Notes: generated by a model not told the origin, from the letters alone. A DNA stretch of 64,000 nucleotides from Rahnella inusitata_A (GCF_965118895.1 NZ_CBCPJJ010000002.1:124001-188000), one strand, 5' to 3'; numbered from the stretch's first letter, positions 1 to 9,035 are shown. Numbers and translations: made by a program.

Positions 1-67
1 CCATTTTGGAAATACGGTATTTTTTACAACAACTCTTTTGCTTCACAACAACAATGAGGGAATTTAA

Positions 68-400
68 ATGAGTCTTTTCATTTCCGATGCTGTCGCAGCG
101 TCTGGCGCACCGTCACAGGGAAGTCCTTACTCTCTGGTTATTATGCTGGTCGTTTTTGGTCTGATTTTCTATTTCATGATCTTGCGCCCGCAGCAGAAAC
201 GCTCTAAAGAACACAAAAAACTGATGGACTCCATCGGTAAAGGTGACGAAGTGATGACCACCGGTGGCCTGATCGGTCGCGTAACAAAAGTGGCTGAAAC
301 CGGCTATGTTGTTATCGCACTGAACGACACTAACGAAGTGATGATCAAGCGTGACTTCGTGGCAGCAGTTCTGCCAAAAGGCACGATGAAGTCTATCTAA
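68..400 (+). CDS. yajC: Sec translocase accessory subunit YajC
   Basis: This 110-residue protein is the small inner-membrane subunit that joins SecD and SecF in the accessory complex of the SecYEG translocase. A single hydrophobic helix lies at about residues 20-38 (LVIMLVVFGLIFYFMILRP), followed by a basic cytoplasmic stretch and a small beta-rich domain, which is the family layout. The ATG at 68 follows an AATGAGGG ribosome site. secD begins 27 bases downstream, so yajC, secD and secF look like one operon. The upstream 67 bases belong to an intergenic region cut by the window edge. Confidence 0.96.
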   Translation: MSLFISDAVAASGAPSQGSPYSLVIMLVVFGLIFYFMILRPQQKRSKEHKKLMDSIGKGDEVMTTGGLIGRVTKVAETGYVVIALNDTNEVMIKRDFVAAVLPKGTMKSI

Positions 401-427
401 TTTTCGATTTTCCCGAAGGGAACTGCC

Positions 428-2275
428 GTGTTAAACCGTTATCCTGCGTGGAAGTATCTGATGCTGATCGTTGTGGTCATCGTCGGGCTGCTTTATGCAC
501 TTCCCAACCTTTATGGTGAGGATCCGGCTGTTCAAATCACTGGTGCTCGGGGTTCCGACGCCAGTGAAGCAACGCTGGACCAAGTCCGTAACGTATTAGA
601 TCAAAGCAAAATCCAGATCAAATCAGTTGCTCTGGAGAATGGCGCTATTCTTGCCCGTTTCAAAGACACGGATGTACAGCTTCGTGCACGTGAAGCGCTG
701 ACTGAAGCGCTGGGCGATAAGTTTGTCATTGCACTGAACCTCGCGCCGGCAACGCCGCGCTGGTTGAGTATGCTGGGCGCCGAGCCGATGAAGCTGGGCC
801 TCGACTTACGTGGTGGTGTGCACTTCCTGATGGAAGTGGATATGGATACCGCGCTGAGTAAGCTGCAAGAGCAGACGATGGACAACATGCGCAGCGACCT
901 GCGCGACAAGAATATTCCTTATGCCACGGTGCGTAAGCTCGACAACTATGGCGTTGAAGTGCGTTTCCGTGATGCTGCAACGCGTGATTCTGCGGTCAGC
1001 TACCTGAGCCCACGCCATCGCGATTTAGTGATCACCAACAGCGGCGATAACGCTGTTAAAGTGGTGATGACTGATGCTCGTATGAGTGAAGCTCGCGAGT
1101 ATGCCGTTCAGCAAAACATCACCATCCTGCGTAACCGTGTTAACCAACTGGGTGTAGCCGAGCCGCTGGTACAGCGTCAGGGTGCTGACCGTATCGTGGT
1201 TGAACTGCCGGGTATTCAGGACACTGCACGCGCGAAAGAAATTCTGGGCGCGACCGCGACGCTGGAATTCCGTCTGGTAAACACCAATGTGGATGCCACT
1301 GCTGCAACCTCTGGCCGTGTGCCGGGTGACAGCGAAGTGAAAAATACCCGTGAAGGTCGCCCGGTTGTCTTGTACAAACGCGTGATTCTGACCGGTGACC
1401 ATATCACTGACTCCACCTCCAGCATGGATGAGTATAACCAGCCGCAGGTAAACATCTCTCTCGACAGCGCTGGCGGTAACGCCATGTCTAACTTCACTAA
1501 GGATAACATCGGCAAGCCGATGGCGACCCTGTTCGTGGAATACAAAGACAGCGGTAAGAAAGATGCCAACGGCCGTTCAATTCTGGCGAAACAGGAAGAA
1601 GTCATCAACGTGGCGACCATTCAGTCACGTCTGGGCAACAGCTTCCGTATTACCGGCGTTAACGATCCGAACGAAGCCCGTCAGCTGTCTCTGCTGCTGC
1701 GTGCCGGTGCGTTGATCGCGCCAATTCAGATCGTTGAAGAACGTACCATCGGCCCGACCTTAGGGATGCAAAACATCACTCAGGGTCTGGAAGCGTGCCT
1801 GTGGGGCCTCGTGGCTTCCATTCTGTTCATGGTAGTTTGGTACCGTAAATTCGGCATCATCGCGACCACGGCGCTGGTGGCTAACCTGATTCTGATTGTC
1901 GGGATCATGTCGTTGCTGCCGGGTGCTACGCTGACCATGCCGGGTATTGCCGGTATCGTGCTGACACTGGCGGTGGCCGTTGACGCCAACGTACTGATAA
2001 ACGAACGTATCAAGGAAGAGCTGAAGAACGGACGTTCCGTTCAGCAGGCTATCCATGAAGGCTATAAAGGCGCGTTCTCCAGTATCGTCGATGCCAACAT
2101 TACTACCCTGATCACGGCAATTATTCTTTATGCAGTGGGTACCGGTTCGATCAAAGGCTTTGCTATCACCACCGCAATCGGTGTGGCAACGTCGATGTTT
2201 ACGTCGATCGTGGGAACCCGTGCAATCGTGAACCTGGTTTACGGCGGCAAACGCATTAAAAAGCTGTCTATCTGA
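428..2275 (+). CDS. secD: Protein translocase subunit SecD
   Basis: SecD is an RND-type membrane protein that uses the proton gradient to help preproteins finish crossing the inner membrane. The product is 615 residues, the E. coli length. It has one N-terminal helix (about 8-26), the conserved motif LGLDLRGGVHF (about 123-133), a large periplasmic domain, and five helices in the last third, where AVDANVLINERIKEE is the conserved RND segment. The start is GTG at 428, after a GAAGGGAA ribosome site. It lies between yajC and secF with very short gaps, which supports co-transcription and equal production of the complex. Confidence 0.97.
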   Translation: MLNRYPAWKYLMLIVVVIVGLLYALPNLYGEDPAVQITGARGSDASEATLDQVRNVLDQSKIQIKSVALENGAILARFKDTDVQLRAREALTEALGDKFVIALNLAPATPRWLSMLGAEPMKLGLDLRGGVHFLMEVDMDTALSKLQEQTMDNMRSDLRDKNIPYATVRKLDNYGVEVRFRDAATRDSAVSYLSPRHRDLVITNSGDNAVKVVMTDARMSEAREYAVQQNITILRNRVNQLGVAEPLVQRQGADRIVVELPGIQDTARAKEILGATATLEFRLVNTNVDATAATSGRVPGDSEVKNTREGRPVVLYKRVILTGDHITDSTSSMDEYNQPQVNISLDSAGGNAMSNFTKDNIGKPMATLFVEYKDSGKKDANGRSILAKQEEVINVATIQSRLGNSFRITGVNDPNEARQLSLLLRAGALIAPIQIVEERTIGPTLGMQNITQGLEACLWGLVASILFMVVWYRKFGIIATTALVANLILIVGIMSLLPGATLTMPGIAGIVLTLAVAVDANVLINERIKEELKNGRSVQQAIHEGYKGAFSSIVDANITTLITAIILYAVGTGSIKGFAITTAIGVATSMFTSIVGTRAIVNLVYGGKRIKKLSI

Positions 2276-2285
2276 GGAGAGCGTT

Positions 2286-3257
2286 GTGGCACAGAAAGAA
2301 TATACCGTTGAGCAACTCAACTATGGCCGTAAAGTCATCGACTTTATGCGCTGGGACAACGTGGCGTTCTGTATTTCAGGCCTGTTGTTCATCGCGTCCG
2401 TCGCGATTATGGGTGTTCGCGGGTTCAACTGGGGTCTGGACTTCACTGGCGGTACCGTCATTGAAATCAGCCTCAGCCAGCCTGCTAACCTCGACGACAT
2501 GCGCGCCGATCTGGAAAAAGCCGGGTTCAAGGATCCGGTTGTCCAGAATTTCGGCAGTAGCCGTGATGTGATGGTTCGCCTGCCGCCGGTGTCAGGTAAT
2601 GCCGGTCAGGAACTGGGGAATAAAGTCCTCAGCCTGGTGAATGCGGATATCGATAAAGACGCCACCGTAAAACGTGTCGAATTTGTCGGGCCGAGCGTGG
2701 GGAATGATTTAGCCCAGGCTGGCGGCATGGCGCTGTTGATGGCGCTCATTTCAATCCTGATTTACGTCGGTTTCCGTTTTGAATGGCGACTGGCGTTGGG
2801 TGCGGTTATCGCACTGGCGCATGACGTCATCATCACCATGGGCGTATTGTCACTGTTCAGGATCGAAATTGACCTGACCATCATCGCGTCCCTGATGTCG
2901 GTTATCGGCTACTCGCTGAATGACTCCATCGTGGTATCGGACCGTATTCGTGAGAACTTCCGCAAAATCCGTCGCGGTAACTCTTACGAAATCATGAACG
3001 TGTCCCTGACCCAGACGTTAAGCCGTACCATTATGACCTCGGCGACCACGCTGATGGTGGTACTGATGCTCTATATCTTCGGTGGTGCGTTGCTCGAAGG
3101 CTTCTCACTGACCATGTTGATTGGTGTGTCGATTGGTACTGTTTCGTCTATCTACGTGGCGTCTGCGCTGGCTCTGAAACTGGGCATGAAGCGTGAACAC
3201 ATGTTGCAGCAAAAAGTGGAAAAAGAAGGTGCAGATCAGCCTTCGATTCTGCCTTAA
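2286..3257 (+). CDS. secF: Protein translocase subunit SecF
   Basis: SecF pairs with SecD to form the proton-driven export motor. The product is 323 residues, as in E. coli, with a first helix near residues 26-44, the signature GLDFTGGTVIE (about 50-60), a periplasmic domain, and five C-terminal helices including the conserved SLNDSIVVSDRIREN segment. The start is GTG at 2286, ten bases after the secD stop and preceded by GAGGAGAGCG, a strong ribosome site. A rho-independent terminator follows the stop, so the export operon ends here. Confidence 0.97.
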   Translation: MAQKEYTVEQLNYGRKVIDFMRWDNVAFCISGLLFIASVAIMGVRGFNWGLDFTGGTVIEISLSQPANLDDMRADLEKAGFKDPVVQNFGSSRDVMVRLPPVSGNAGQELGNKVLSLVNADIDKDATVKRVEFVGPSVGNDLAQAGGMALLMALISILIYVGFRFEWRLALGAVIALAHDVIITMGVLSLFRIEIDLTIIASLMSVIGYSLNDSIVVSDRIRENFRKIRRGNSYEIMNVSLTQTLSRTIMTSATTLMVVLMLYIFGGALLEGFSLTMLIGVSIGTVSSIYVASALALKLGMKREHMLQQKVEKEGADQPSILP

Positions 3258-3279
3258 TCGGCTGGTCGTTCAGTGATGA

Positions 3280-3307
3280 AAAACCCCGCGCTGCGGGGTT
3301 TTTTTTG
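3280..3307 (+). terminator. Rho-independent terminator of yajC-secD-secF
   Basis: AACCCCGC and GCGGGGTT form a perfect 8-bp stem with a GCT loop at 3282-3300, and the stem runs into an eight-T tract. It lies 25 bases after the secF stop and just before the convergent lipoprotein gene. Confidence 0.93.
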
Positions 3308-3323
3308 TCTGAAATTCAGGGGG

Positions 3324-3884
3324 TTACGGCTGAATCTGCGCGGGTTGAGGCGTGGCCACAATATTATGCAGATGAACGAAGCCCAGCGTATCCATCGTAA
3401 CCTGGCTAAACCTCACTTCAACAGTTTTCACCGGCCCCGGTAACAGATCCGGTTCGACGGTAATGTTCTGGGTTTGCATATCCACTGTCAGTGGTTTACC
3501 GGTTACCGGATCCAGCTGACCCCAGCTGATTGACGCGGTAAACGCTGGCAGCGGCTGGCCGGCATTATTCTTCACTTCCAGCACGGCCTGTAATCCGCTG
3601 GCGTCAGGTGCCACGCGCAGCAACGTGACGGTCAGTTCGCCCAGATCGCTTTTTAGCAGCGCCGGACTCTTCGCCGCAGGTAGCAAATACACGCCGTTGG
3701 TGGACTGACGGTTAAGCGTGGTTTGCTGTTCCAGCGCGACAGCCAAGTCGGTCAGCCGTTGCAGTTTCTGATTCAGCTGGCCCACTTCGGTTTTCAGTTC
3801 CGGTAATTGTGGATTTTGCTTCGCGCAGCCGGTCAGGCTAAGCAATGCGGCGCAGGCCAGCCAAAGGCGAGGGTGTTTCGTCAT
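3324..3884 (-). CDS. yajI: YajI-like lipoprotein (DUF3251 family)
   Basis: This 186-residue predicted lipoprotein sits where E. coli has yajI, between secF and nrdR. The N terminus is a short basic stretch, a hydrophobic segment and the lipobox LTGC, so Cys21 should be lipidated after signal peptidase II cleavage. A short coiled-coil-like stretch (about 30-60) precedes a beta-rich domain. The start at 3884 is preceded by AAAGGAAATCTCTGAT. The reading frame stays open further upstream, but that would bury the signal peptide. The function is not known. The family name rests on position, length and overall resemblance, not on a search. Confidence 0.85.
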   Translation of the reverse strand: MTKHPRLWLACAALLSLTGCAKQNPQLPELKTEVGQLNQKLQRLTDLAVALEQQTTLNRQSTNGVYLLPAAKSPALLKSDLGELTVTLLRVAPDASGLQAVLEVKNNAGQPLPAFTASISWGQLDPVTGKPLTVDMQTQNITVEPDLLPGPVKTVEVRFSQVTMDTLGFVHLHNIVATPQPAQIQP

Positions 3885-4043
3885 ATCAGAGATTTCCTTT
3901 CTTCTGCCCGATGCAACATCCGTCCGGGCACTAATAGAGATGCGTAAGTTTAACCCGATGTCTATGAAAGTAGCGACAGCCTTTGTTGTCGGCACACTTC
4001 GGGTTAAACTGATGTCCAATTGAGTTCGCGATCAGGAAGTGCT

Positions 4044-4493
4044 ATGCATTGCCCATTTTGTGCCGCTGTTGATACTAAAGTCATTGATTCCCGCCTGGTG
4101 GGCGATGGATCGCAGGTTCGCCGTCGCCGTCAGTGCCTGGTGTGCCATGAACGTTTCACCACGTTTGAAGTGGCTGAACTGGTGATGCCGCGCGTCATAA
4201 AAAGCAATGAGGTCCGCGAACCCTTTAACGAAGACAAATTACGCAGCGGGTTTCTGAAAGCGCTGGAAAAGCGGCCGGTCAGTTCAGATGACGTTGAAAC
4301 TGCCATCAGCCACATTAAATCCCAGTTGCGCGCTACAGGCGAACGTGAAATTCCGGCCAAAATGATTGGCGGTCTGGTGATGGATGCGCTGAAAGGGCTG
4401 GATAAAGTGGCCTACATCCGCTTCGCATCCGTGTATCGCAGCTTTGAAGATATTCGTGAGTTTGGTGAAGAGATTGCCCGTCTTCAGGATTAA
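4044..4493 (+). CDS. nrdR: Transcriptional repressor NrdR
   Basis: NrdR represses ribonucleotide reductase genes by binding NrdR boxes when loaded with ATP/dATP. The 149-residue product equals the E. coli length. The N terminus holds a zinc ribbon with Cys3, Cys6, Cys31 and Cys34, followed by an ATP-cone domain (about 49-139). The frame is open from 4020, but ATG 4044 gives the family start MHCPFC and has an AGGAAGT ribosome site. ribD follows after nine bases, so nrdR probably heads the nrdR-ribD transcript, as in E. coli. Confidence 0.97.
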   Translation: MHCPFCAAVDTKVIDSRLVGDGSQVRRRRQCLVCHERFTTFEVAELVMPRVIKSNEVREPFNEDKLRSGFLKALEKRPVSSDDVETAISHIKSQLRATGEREIPAKMIGGLVMDALKGLDKVAYIRFASVYRSFEDIREFGEEIARLQD

Positions 4494-4502
4494 GGAACGT
4501 GA

Positions 4503-5624
4503 ATGCTGTCCGAAATAGCTTCTGACGAACGTTTTATGGCGCGGGCTTTCGAGCTGGCGCGCCGCGGACGTTTCACTACCACGCCTAACCCGAACGTCGG
4601 TTGTGTCATTGTGCTCGATGGCGAAATCATCGGTGAAGGCTATCATGTGCGTGCCGGTGAACCTCATGCCGAAGTCCATGCTTTACGCATGGCCGGTGAG
4701 AAAGCCAAGGGTGCAACGGCGTATGTGACACTCGAGCCTTGCAGCCATCACGGGCGCACGCCGCCTTGTGCCGATGCGCTGCTGGCGGCAGGTGTCACCC
4801 GTGTGGTCGCGGCGATGCAGGATCCGAACCCTGAAGTTGCCGGGCGCGGTCTATATCGCCTCAAACAAAACGGCGTGGATGTCAGCCATGGTCTTATGCA
4901 TTCGCAGGCGGAAGCCGTCAATCTCGGTTTCCTCAAGCGGATGCGTACCGGTTTCCCATACGTGCAGCTGAAAATGGGCGCTTCATTAGATGGCAGAACG
5001 GCTATGGCCTCGGGCGAAAGTCAGTGGATCACTTCTGCTGCAGCGCGCGCTGACGTTCAGCGTTTTCGCGCAGAAAGCTCAGCCATTCTGAGTACCAGTG
5101 CTACCGTGCTGGCCGACAATCCATCACTGAACGTGCGCTGGAGTGAACTGGGCAGCGACGTGCAGGCGATTTATCCCGAAGAAAATCTGCGCCAGCCCCT
5201 GCGGATCATTCTCGACAGCCAGAACCGTGTCACGCCTGAGCATCAGTTGATGAAACTTCCCGGCGATGTGCTGCTGGCGCGTCTGGAGAAGGACAATCAA
5301 ATCTGGCCTGAATCCGTAGAGCAATGGTGCGTTCCAGGCCGCGACAATCGAATCGATCTGGTTCTGCTGATGATGCAGCTGGCGAAACGCCAGATAAACT
5401 CTATCTGGGTCGAAGCAGGCGCACAACTCGCCGGCGCCTTATTACAAGCCGGTCTGGTTGATGAATTAATCGTTTATATGGCACCTAAGTTATTGGGTGA
5501 TAATGGCCGGGCGCTGTGTGAACTGCCTGGATTGCAGCATCTGAGCGATGCGCCGGAATTCGCCTTCAGCGATGTCCGGCAGATTGGGCCGGATCTGCGC
5601 CTGCGCATGAAACCGCAGTACTGA
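4503..5624 (+). CDS. ribD: Riboflavin biosynthesis bifunctional deaminase/reductase RibD
   Basis: RibD carries out two consecutive steps of riboflavin synthesis: deamination of the pyrimidine made by GTP cyclohydrolase II, then NADPH-dependent reduction of its ribosyl chain. The N-terminal deaminase domain shows the zinc site His55-Ala-Glu57 with Cys80 and Cys89 (EPCSHHGRTPPC). The reductase domain starts near residue 150 (KMGASLDGRTAMASGESQWI). The protein has 373 residues, a few more than in E. coli. Its start lies nine bases after nrdR. Riboflavin synthase (ribE) is not next to it, as in other enterics. Confidence 0.97.
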   Translation: MLSEIASDERFMARAFELARRGRFTTTPNPNVGCVIVLDGEIIGEGYHVRAGEPHAEVHALRMAGEKAKGATAYVTLEPCSHHGRTPPCADALLAAGVTRVVAAMQDPNPEVAGRGLYRLKQNGVDVSHGLMHSQAEAVNLGFLKRMRTGFPYVQLKMGASLDGRTAMASGESQWITSAAARADVQRFRAESSAILSTSATVLADNPSLNVRWSELGSDVQAIYPEENLRQPLRIILDSQNRVTPEHQLMKLPGDVLLARLEKDNQIWPESVEQWCVPGRDNRIDLVLLMMQLAKRQINSIWVEAGAQLAGALLQAGLVDELIVYMAPKLLGDNGRALCELPGLQHLSDAPEFAFSDVRQIGPDLRLRMKPQY

Positions 5625-5774
5625 ATTGCGTGCTGAAAACATCGTACTGAGAATTTTACGCCTCCTTGTCCGCATGGGTTTAAAAGCACATGTCCAGACA
5701 GGGTAATTTTATGATAGAATCCGCCCCCCTGCGGCTGGGGTTGAGAAACTCCTGAACCCACTTTAAGGAAAACT

Positions 5775-6245
5775 ATGAACGTTATTGAAGGTGTTGTAGC
5801 CACGCCTAACGCGCGCGTAGCGATCGCGATTGCTCGTTTTAACAATTTCATCAACGACAGCCTGCTTTCCGGTGCTATTGATGCGTTGAAACGTATTGGT
5901 CAGGTCAGCGATGACAACATCACCGTAGTCTGGGTCCCGGGCGCATACGAATTGCCTCTGGCAACCCGTGCTCTGGCTGAAAGCGGTAAGTACGACGCCG
6001 TGGTTGCTCTCGGTACCGTCATCCGCGGGGGCACAGCCCACTTTGAATTCGTCGCGGGCGAATGCAGCTCTGGCTTGTCCAGCGTCGCAATGAACAGCGA
6101 AATCCCGGTTGCCTTTGGTGTGCTGACAACAGAAAGCATTGAACAAGCCATCGAACGCGCAGGGACAAAAGCCGGTAACAAAGGTGCAGAAGCTGCACTG
6201 ACCGCGCTTGAAATGATTAATGTTATCAAGGCTATTAAGGCCTGA
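5775..6245 (+). CDS. ribH: 6,7-dimethyl-8-ribityllumazine synthase RibH
   Basis: RibH condenses the RibD pathway product (after dephosphorylation) with 3,4-dihydroxy-2-butanone 4-phosphate to make lumazine, the substrate of riboflavin synthase. It forms icosahedral shells in many bacteria. The 156-residue product has the family motifs PGAYELPLATR (about 55-65) and GTVIRGGTAHFEFV, where the His after GGTA is the catalytic base. The 150-base gap after ribD contains TATGATAGAAT at 5711-5721, which could be a -10 element for a separate ribH promoter. nusB follows after 20 bases. Confidence 0.97.
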   Translation: MNVIEGVVATPNARVAIAIARFNNFINDSLLSGAIDALKRIGQVSDDNITVVWVPGAYELPLATRALAESGKYDAVVALGTVIRGGTAHFEFVAGECSSGLSSVAMNSEIPVAFGVLTTESIEQAIERAGTKAGNKGAEAALTALEMINVIKAIKA

Positions 6246-6265
6246 ATCTAGTTAAGGGGAAATCC

Positions 6266-6679
6266 GTGAAACCTGCTGCTCGTCGCCGCGCCCGTGAATG
6301 TGCCGTACAGGCGCTTTACTCCTGGCAGTTGTCGAAAAATGACATCGCCGATGTTGAATTAGAATTCCTGACCGAGCAGGATGTCAAAGACGTAGACATT
6401 GCCTATTTCCGCGAACTGTTGTCGGGTGTAGCAAACAGTGCAGAGAAACTCGATGCATTGATGGCGCCATACCTGTCACGTCAGCTGGATGAATTAGGCC
6501 AGGTGGAAAGAGCGATCTTGCGTCTGGCTCTGTTTGAGCTGAGCAAGCGCCAGGATGTCCCTTACAAAGTGGCCATCAATGAAGCGATCGAACTGGCGAA
6601 AACCTTCGGCGCTGAAGACAGCCACAAGTTTGTCAACGGTGTGCTGGACAAAGCGGGCCCGCATATTCGCAAGAAATAA
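6266..6679 (+). CDS. nusB: Transcription antitermination factor NusB
   Basis: NusB binds boxA RNA together with NusE (ribosomal protein S10) and takes part in rRNA antitermination. The 137-residue all-helical protein begins with the typical basic arm (KPAARRRARECAVQALYSWQ) and ends with the conserved FVNGVLDKA segment. The start is preceded by AAGGGGAAAT. It lies 20 bases after ribH, the usual enteric ribH-nusB pair. The 164-base gap to thiL holds a perfect hairpin. Confidence 0.97.
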   Translation: MKPAARRRARECAVQALYSWQLSKNDIADVELEFLTEQDVKDVDIAYFRELLSGVANSAEKLDALMAPYLSRQLDELGQVERAILRLALFELSKRQDVPYKVAINEAIELAKTFGAEDSHKFVNGVLDKAGPHIRKK

Positions 6680-6791
6680 TGTCAGCCAGGGTCAGCGTTT
6701 CTGATAAATGATCACACTCATTTTCAGCCGAATGCGCGCTCTGTTGATAGTCTGGTGATGTCACCTCGCTTATCCTCTGTGTGACACCCCT

Positions 6792-6817
6792 CTTAAGGCC
6801 GGTTTTCCGGCCTTAAG
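6792..6817 (+). terminator. Perfect hairpin between nusB and thiL
   Basis: CTTAAGGCCGG and CCGGCCTTAAG form a perfect 11-bp stem around a TTTT loop. It is 112 bases past the nusB stop and 26 bases before the thiL start. No long T tract follows (TCATTC), so it may act as a weak terminator, attenuator or mRNA end stabiliser rather than a full terminator. Confidence 0.5.
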
Positions 6818-6843
6818 TCATTCTAACGATTTGGAATTGTACT

Positions 6844-7815
6844 ATGGCATCCGGCGAATTTGACGTTATCAATCGCTACTTTAACCGGTTCAGAACTGCC
6901 CGGCAGGATGTTCAGTTAGGCATTGGTGATGATTGTGCCTTACTGACGGTTGGCGAAAAGCAGCTACTGGCAGTCAGTACTGATACGCTGGTCGAAGGCA
7001 TTCATTTCCTTAAAACCATTTCTCCGGCCGATTTGGGTTACAAAGCGCTGGCAGTGAACCTCAGTGATCTGGCCGCAATGGGCGCGGATCCTGCCTGGGT
7101 TTCTCTCGCACTGACGCTGCCTGAGGTGAAAGCCGACTGGTTAGAAGCGTTCAGCGACAGCCTGTTCGAACAACTCAATTATTACGGCATGCAACTGATC
7201 GGCGGCGATACGACGCGCGGTCCGCTGAGCATGACGCTGACCATTCAGGGGCTGGTTCCCGTTGGGCGTGCGTTGACGCGCTCCGGTGCGGGTGTCGGCG
7301 ACTGGATATTTGTGACCGGCACGCTGGGTGACAGCGCGGCGGGTCTGGCGGTTCTGTTGGAACAGCTGAATATCGGTGATGATCAAACGCGCGAGTTCTT
7401 GCTTAAACGTCATCTGCGGCCATCGCCGCGCGTTTTGCAGGGGCAGGCGCTGCGTGATTTAGCCACGTCGGCCATCGATCTGTCTGACGGACTGATCTCT
7501 GATCTTAAACACATTCTGAAAGCCAGCGACTGCGGCGCGCGTTTGGATCTCGACGCTATCCCGTTCTCTGACGCGATGAAGAGTCTTGTCGAACCGGAGC
7601 AGGCGCTGAAATGGGCGCTGACCGGCGGTGAAGACTACGAACTTTGCTTTACCGTACCGGAAATCAACCGGGGAGCGGTAGATGCTGCGCTGAGCCATCT
7701 GGGGGTGGATTTTACCTGTGTCGGTCAGATCGCGCCGCTATCGGAAGGCATCAAGTTCTTACGCGGCGGCAAACAGGTAGAGCTGGAATGGCAGGGGTTT
7801 GATCACTTTGCCTGA
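6844..7815 (+). CDS. thiL: Thiamine-monophosphate kinase ThiL
   Basis: ThiL phosphorylates thiamine monophosphate to thiamine diphosphate, the active cofactor. The 323-residue product shows the acidic metal/ATP motifs of the PurM/ThiL superfamily: GIGDDCALL near residue 27, DTLVEGIHF near residue 51, and GGDTTRG near residue 120. The C terminus (GFDHFA) is complete. In E. coli pgpA overlaps the end of thiL, but here the stop is followed within 40 bases by a terminator and no pgpA reading frame is present. Confidence 0.96.
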   Translation: MASGEFDVINRYFNRFRTARQDVQLGIGDDCALLTVGEKQLLAVSTDTLVEGIHFLKTISPADLGYKALAVNLSDLAAMGADPAWVSLALTLPEVKADWLEAFSDSLFEQLNYYGMQLIGGDTTRGPLSMTLTIQGLVPVGRALTRSGAGVGDWIFVTGTLGDSAAGLAVLLEQLNIGDDQTREFLLKRHLRPSPRVLQGQALRDLATSAIDLSDGLISDLKHILKASDCGARLDLDAIPFSDAMKSLVEPEQALKWALTGGEDYELCFTVPEINRGAVDAALSHLGVDFTCVGQIAPLSEGIKFLRGGKQVELEWQGFDHFA

Positions 7816-7847
7816 CAGGCTGTTTCGACGGTTTGCTTCAAGCTGAA

Positions 7848-7886
7848 AAAGGCGCGACAGGTTTATTCTGTCGCGCCTTTTTGTTT
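7848..7886 (+). terminator. Terminator between thiL and yajO
   Basis: AAAGGCGCGACAG (7848-7860) pairs perfectly with CTGTCGCGCCTTT (7868-7880) around a 7-base loop and is followed by TTGTTTT. It lies between two convergent genes and, having A/T runs on both sides, could serve either. Confidence 0.9.
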
Positions 7887-7911
7887 TCAACTCAACGATG
7901 TTTCGCTGATC

Positions 7912-8886
7912 TTATTCAAAACCGACGGCCTTGTGCGGCACGTAAGCCATTTCCAGTTCGGCGATTTCTTCGATGGTCAGCCTGATGTTCAGCGCTGCAA
8001 TCGCGTCGTCGAGATGAGCCGGGCGAGAAGCACCGATGATAGGTGCCGTGATCACGTGTTTGCTGAGGATCCACGCCAGCGCGATCTGCGCACGCGGCAC
8101 GCCATGGTCTTCGGCGATTTTACCTACGCGTTCAGCGATTTTAGCGTCAGCTGCATCGGTGGCGTCATACAGTGTATTGGCAAAGCTGTCAGACACAGAA
8201 CGCGCAGTGGTTTCGCCCCACGGACGCGTTAACTTACCGCGTGCCAGCGGGCTCCACGGCAGCACCGCAATATTCTCTTCCAGACAAAGCGGATACATTT
8301 CCTTCTCTTCTTCCCGCTGAATGAGGTTGTATTGATCCTGCATCGAGACAAAACGTGCCCAGCCATTTTGCTCAGAAATATCCAACGCCTGTTTGAACTG
8401 ATGGGCGTGCATGGAAGACGCCCCGGTAAAGCGCGCCTTACCGGCTTTCACTACGTCGTTGAGCGCTTCCAGCGTTTCTTCAATCGGCGTGTTGTAATCC
8501 CAGCGGTGGATTTGCAGCAGATCGACGTATTCCATGCCGAGGCGGCGCAGGCTGTCGTCGATGGATTGCATGATGGAGGCGCGGGACAATCCGCCTTCCA
8601 GGCCGGTGACCGGATAAAAAACTTTGGTGGCGACAACGATGTCATCGCGTTTTGCGAAATCCATCAGCGCACGTCCGACGATCTCTTCGCTGCTGCCGTC
8701 AGAATAGCTGTTGGCGGTGTCAAAGAAGTTAATGCCCGCATCCAGCGCCTGTTTGATGATCGGGCGGCTGCTCTCTTCCGGCAGTGTCCAGGCATGTCTG
8801 CCGCGATCCGGTTCGCCATAGGTCATACAACCCAGACACAGTTGCGACACTTTCAGACCGGTTTTTCCCAACGTGGTGTATTGCAT
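7912..8886 (-). CDS. yajO: Aldo/keto reductase YajO
   Basis: This 324-residue NADP(H)-dependent aldo/keto reductase closely follows E. coli YajO in length and in segments such as CLGCMTYGEPDRG and QIHRWDYNTPIEETLEALND. The catalytic tetrad of the family can be placed: Asp in FFDTANSYS, Tyr in the same segment, Lys in VVATKVFYPV, and His in QIHRWDY. The physiological substrate is not settled; E. coli YajO has been linked to 1-deoxyxylulose 5-phosphate formation, which would fit its neighbour dxs. The start follows ACGGAGAGATGCA. It is read in the same direction as dxs but lies downstream of the dxs terminator. Confidence 0.9.
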   Translation of the reverse strand: MQYTTLGKTGLKVSQLCLGCMTYGEPDRGRHAWTLPEESSRPIIKQALDAGINFFDTANSYSDGSSEEIVGRALMDFAKRDDIVVATKVFYPVTGLEGGLSRASIMQSIDDSLRRLGMEYVDLLQIHRWDYNTPIEETLEALNDVVKAGKARFTGASSMHAHQFKQALDISEQNGWARFVSMQDQYNLIQREEEKEMYPLCLEENIAVLPWSPLARGKLTRPWGETTARSVSDSFANTLYDATDAADAKIAERVGKIAEDHGVPRAQIALAWILSKHVITAPIIGASRPAHLDDAIAALNIRLTIEEIAELEMAYVPHKAVGFE

Positions 8887-9003
8887 TGCATCTCTCCGTA
8901 AAAGCCTGCGCCGTGACCGGCAGGCGTTAAAAAATGATTAGCATGCTTAACTGTAGCTCACAGAACGGCGGGATCGTGGAAGAGATGAGGATGCGGGGGG
9001 AGA

Positions 9004-9031
9004 AACCCCTCTTTCAGGCGAAAGAGGGGAA
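9004..9031 (-). terminator. Terminator of the xseB-ispA-dxs operon
   Basis: CCCCTCTTTC (9006-9015) and GAAAGAGGGG (9020-9029) form a perfect 10-bp stem with an AGGC loop directly after the dxs stop. Read on the minus strand, TTTCTCC follows. Confidence 0.75.
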
Positions 9032-9035
9032 ATAA

